A DNA stretch of 7,815 nucleotides from Methanosarcinales archaeon (GTDB lineage Archaea > Halobacteriota > Methanosarcinia > Methanosarcinales > Methanosarcinaceae): positions 1-7,815 of the forward strand of contig JAAXQB010000075.1 of assembly GCA_012329085.1 (NCBI GenBank). Direction: 5' to 3'. Position numbers and translations under genes: made by a program. Below, piece by piece: positions 5,835 through 7,815 of this stretch. The notes beneath the pieces were generated by a model that was given only the letters and a program-made list of their open reading frames with translations, was not told where the DNA came from and ran no database searches. The first letter of the stretch is position 1. Every line of letters begins with the position of its first letter.

Positions 5835-6602
5835 TTATACAATAAAATTAATTGCAATTAATATACTTTGAAATATAATTATTGCAATCATTTCAAGTAA
5901 ATGAGTTTTATGCAATGGTTTTTCAGTATCCAATATATTTAAATGTCCTATATAACAACGAGAATCCATTGCAACCATTAATTTATCGGCATGATTTAAT
6001 GTTCTTATAAACACATTTCCACCAAGCATACCGATTGAATGAATTTTTCTTTTAAAACCAGAATATCCAAGTCGTATGGTTTGTGTATGTTTTATGGCAG
6101 CAGTTTCTTCTATTAAAATAAATATATATCTGTAAATTAACATTGACATTTCAACAAATGTGTCTGGCAATTTTTTATTTATCATAGAAAAAATAATAAT
6201 CATTGGAGTTGTAAATGCAATAAAAAGAAGGCAAGATATACTGCTAAACATTCGTCCAATAATTAACAATCCTCTATTAAATCCAGCGTGTGTGGCTTCA
6301 AGTTCAATTAAATTAAATAGGGATATGTTAAACCAATAATCTGTGCCATAAAAAAATAAAAGAGAAAAAAATGCAAAAAATCCTAAAAAGAATGGTGCAA
6401 TTAAAAATTTTATATAAATTGATAAAGGGGTTTTTGCAAATATTACTGTTGCAACTGCCATTATAGAAAAAATTAAAAAATGAACTATTGGTGCAATAGA
6501 TATGATTGCAACAAATAATGAGGTAATTCCAAAAAAAATTTTTAATTTACCTGAAACATTACTTAATCCATTATTGTGTGCATGTATTTCTATTATGTTC
6601 AT
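5835..6602 (-). CDS. cbiQ: CbiQ, ECF-type cobalt transporter transmembrane (T) component
   Basis: This 255-residue membrane protein is the T component of an energy-coupling-factor transporter for cobalt; it couples the substrate-binding CbiM to the ATPase. Hydrophobic segments lie at about 22-55, 62-88, 110-140, 152-168 and 233-254. The two short arginine-containing motifs that contact the ATPase are recognisable: QTIRLGYSG at 174-182 and AMDSRCYIG at 211-219, the latter with SRC in place of the usual ARG. The start codon overlaps the cbiN stop by one base (TAATG), so translation is probably coupled. Its own ribosome site is only a purine run (AAAGAAAAG). The next gene downstream is on the opposite strand, so no cbiO follows. 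Confidence 0.9.
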   Translation of the reverse strand: MNIIEIHAHNNGLSNVSGKLKIFFGITSLFVAIISIAPIVHFLIFSIMAVATVIFAKTPLSIYIKFLIAPFFLGFFAFFSLLFFYGTDYWFNISLFNLIELEATHAGFNRGLLIIGRMFSSISCLLFIAFTTPMIIIFSMINKKLPDTFVEMSMLIYRYIFILIEETAAIKHTQTIRLGYSGFKRKIHSIGMLGGNVFIRTLNHADKLMVAMDSRCYIGHLNILDTEKPLHKTHLLEMIAIIIFQSILIAINFIV

Positions 6603-6901
6603 TATTTTTTATTTTTCTTTTCTTTATAAAAAAAATATCCAATCGCTAAAATACTTAGCAATAGTATAGATTTAGACATTACTTTTCTAAACCAGTCTGG
6701 TGGATGCCATAAAGGATTGAACCAAACTGTCTTTTCTTCCCCTATAATTTTTTCAATTTCATCATCGATATCAATGCATGTATTAAAGTTGGATATTTCA
6801 TTATAGGTCATTGTATCATCTAGAATTTGCATAGAATATACACCTTGCAATAAAGAAATAAGTATTAAACTTATTAAAGAAATGCAAATTATTTTATTCA
6901 T
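6602..6901 (-). CDS. cbiN: CbiN, small subunit of the cobalt ECF transporter
   Basis: This 99-residue protein has the CbiN layout: a membrane helix at about 4-22, an outside loop, and a second helix at about 78-92 with a lysine-rich tail. The loop carries TVWFNPLWHPPDWF (58-71), the family's aromatic-proline landmark before the second helix. In characterised CbiMNQO systems CbiN binds CbiM and is needed for cobalt loading. A strong GAGGT site (6908-6912) lies six bases before its ATG, the best Shine-Dalgarno sequence in the window. The ATG overlaps the cbiM stop by four bases (ATGA). Sequence divergence is high, as is usual for this family. Confidence 0.9.
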   Translation of the reverse strand: MNKIICISLISLILISLLQGVYSMQILDDTMTYNEISNFNTCIDIDDEIEKIIGEEKTVWFNPLWHPPDWFRKVMSKSILLLSILAIGYFFYKEKKNKK

Positions 6902-7575
6902 GATTTAACCTCTTTTATAACTTTCAGTTGTATAAGCACACTTGATTTTACATCTATTATAAATTTAAATATGACTGCTGTAATAATCCCCTCTACAACT
7001 GCAATAGAAGTTTGAATTGTGGTAAATATTATAATAATTGGCATAAATGCATCTATGAAACTTACTGCATTTGACAAATATATAATTGCAGTTACCAATT
7101 GTATTGCTGTTATTAAATATGTTGCAATATTGCATGTAATGGTTGCAATAAAAATTGATATTAGTGCATTAATATTTAATTTTTGACACCATTTATAAGT
7201 CCAATATGCTACGAAAGGTCCTATTATGCCCATTGAAAAAATATTTGCCCCAAGAGTTGTCAATCCACCATGTCCAAGAAATAGTGCTTGGTAAAATAAT
7301 ACTATTGTGCTTAAAACTGCTGTAATGAAAGGACCAAATAGTACTGAACTTATGGTTATTCCAAGTGGATGAGAACTAGTTCCCACAATAGATGGAATTG
7401 AAAGAGACGATAATACAAAAATAAATGCCCCTGATACTACAATTAGTGATTTTGATTCTGGATTTTCTTTTGTTGTTTTATTTAGTTTTTGTATGCCATA
7501 GGCTACGAATGGTAATGATAATAAAGTCCATAGTATTGCCCATATTGGTGGTAAAAATCCCTCTGCTATATGCAT
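6898..7575 (-). CDS. cbiM: CbiM, cobalt-binding (S) component of the ECF transporter
   Basis: This 225-residue membrane protein is the substrate-capture subunit of a cobalt importer feeding cobamide synthesis. It begins MHIAEGFLPP; in the related NikM structure the N-terminal amine and H2 are metal ligands, so this start is functionally fixed. GTSSHPLGI at 65-73 holds the next ligand H69 and the SSHPxG form favours CbiM (cobalt) over NikM. FGPFITAVLS at 80-89 and LGHGGLTTLGANIFSMG at about 100-116 are further family landmarks, and about six hydrophobic helices are present. A GGAAATT site precedes the ATG by nine bases. It is the first gene of cbiMNQ; no cobalamin riboswitch is visible upstream. 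Confidence 0.94.
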   Translation of the reverse strand: MHIAEGFLPPIWAILWTLLSLPFVAYGIQKLNKTTKENPESKSLIVVSGAFIFVLSSLSIPSIVGTSSHPLGITISSVLFGPFITAVLSTIVLFYQALFLGHGGLTTLGANIFSMGIIGPFVAYWTYKWCQKLNINALISIFIATITCNIATYLITAIQLVTAIIYLSNAVSFIDAFMPIIIIFTTIQTSIAVVEGIITAVIFKFIIDVKSSVLIQLKVIKEVKS

Positions 7576-7582
7576 TTTTTAA

Positions 7583-7600
7583 TTTCCTTTTTTTATATAG
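7583..7600 (-). promoter_or_regulatory. Ribosome site and TATA-like stretch before cbiM
   Basis: On the minus strand, AAAGGAAATT gives a ribosome-binding site nine bases before the ATG. Just upstream is CTATATAAAA, which looks like a TATA box but would place the transcript start at or just inside the ATG, so it is probably not the main promoter. It adjoins, and may derive from, the repeat end (GCTATC-AAAAA in other copies). Confidence 0.4.
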
Positions 7601-7709
7601 CTCGTTCGGAAAGCACATTCGGAAAGCACATTCGGAAAGCACATTCGGAACGAATGTGCGTATGAGAAAATCTTTGATTTTTGAACGAATGTGCGTAATC
7701 ACTCATTCT
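7600..7709 (-). repeat. Modular palindromic repeat with 13-bp tandem expansion upstream of cbiM
   Basis: Read on the minus strand from 7708: the shared 16-mer GAATGAGTGATTACGC, a half hairpin ACATTCGTTC, the constant palindrome AAAAATC-TTT-type core (7667-7682), then a full hairpin with arms GCACATTCG/CGAATGTGC around three bases (7639-7659). Its last arm is then repeated: on the plus strand AGCACATTCGGAA occurs three times without interruption (7612-7650), preceded by a diverged copy at 7600-7611. The family is that at 1674-1836, in inverse orientation. Confidence 0.85.
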
Positions 7710-7815
7710 TTTACTTGACTTTCAAAGATGTGGTAAAAAACACTATCGACTAACTCGATTGATGTATGACCTACTAAAACATAAACCCTATTGCTATCGA
7801 TTATCTTAAATTAAC
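7710..7815 (-). pseudogene. Possible gene remnant, about 35 codons without a start
   Basis: The minus strand is open from about 7812 to a TGA near 7705, and its translation (for example VYVLVGHTSIELVD) has a protein-like composition, but there is a stop just upstream and no usable start codon. I do not recognise the family. It may be the broken end of a gene or simply chance. Confidence 0.2.

Noticed and set aside
7425..7718. 97-codon plus-strand frame
   Set aside because: It overlaps the well-supported start of cbiM and the tandem repeat, and has no protein-like signature.
7576..7815. Cobalamin riboswitch upstream of cbiM
   Set aside because: The B12-box and the conserved junction elements are not seen; the region is occupied by the palindromic repeat.
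7710..7815. C-terminus of a tyrosine recombinase (GHTSI resembling LGHSSI)
   Set aside because: The distance from the GH pair to the tyrosine is two residues longer than usual and no other recombinase residues are visible.

Overview
The window reads as a piece of a strongly AT-rich archaeal chromosome. An archaeal-type assignment is supported by Tsr3 (DUF367), the archaeal/eukaryotic RNase P subunit Rnp4/Rpp21, an S2P-like M50 protease with two CBS domains, the adjacent archaeal families UPF0200 and UPF0201, TATA-like boxes upstream of several genes and weak or absent Shine-Dalgarno sites. The transposase fragment at the left edge and the cobalt transport genes would suit a methanogen or methane-oxidising relative (Methanosarcinales-like), but that placement is inference.

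Layout, left to right. Positions 1-138 are the end of an insertion sequence with the first 25 codons of its transposase (minus strand), visibly more GC-rich than the rest. tsr3 follows on the minus strand (216-710), then tRNA-Gln(TTG) on the plus strand (937-1009). From 1010 to 2020 there is no credible gene; this stretch is packed with short perfect palindromes and tandem palindromic units. rnp4 (2021-2362) and an M50/CBS membrane protease (2401-3507) follow as a likely plus-strand pair. A second gene-free gap (3508-3942) holds decayed copies of the same repeat. Then come three close plus-strand genes: a UPF0200 P-loop kinase-like protein, a UPF0201 RNA-binding-type protein and a TIM-barrel protein that keeps a set of candidate metal ligands like that of endonuclease IV. 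A short repeat-bearing gap separates them from the convergent minus-strand operon cbiM-cbiN-cbiQ (7575 to 5835), whose genes overlap by a few bases. The upstream side of cbiM (7600-7710) carries another copy of the palindromic repeat, expanded as a 13-bp tandem array.

Functionally, tsr3, tRNA-Gln and rnp4 belong to rRNA and tRNA maturation and translation. The UPF0200/UPF0201 pair is uncharacterised, although its occurrence as a fused protein elsewhere suggests a shared role. CbiMNQ is the membrane part of an ECF-type cobalt importer whose ATPase CbiO is not encoded next to it.

The most unusual element is the family of modular palindromes. At about 1470-1836 roughly a dozen hairpin-forming units sit close together at centre-to-centre distances mostly of 23-27 bp, many with a three-base centre. 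Their arms differ from unit to unit while complementarity is kept. Related units appear in the larger intergenic gaps right of the tRNA and share a short open peptide frame.
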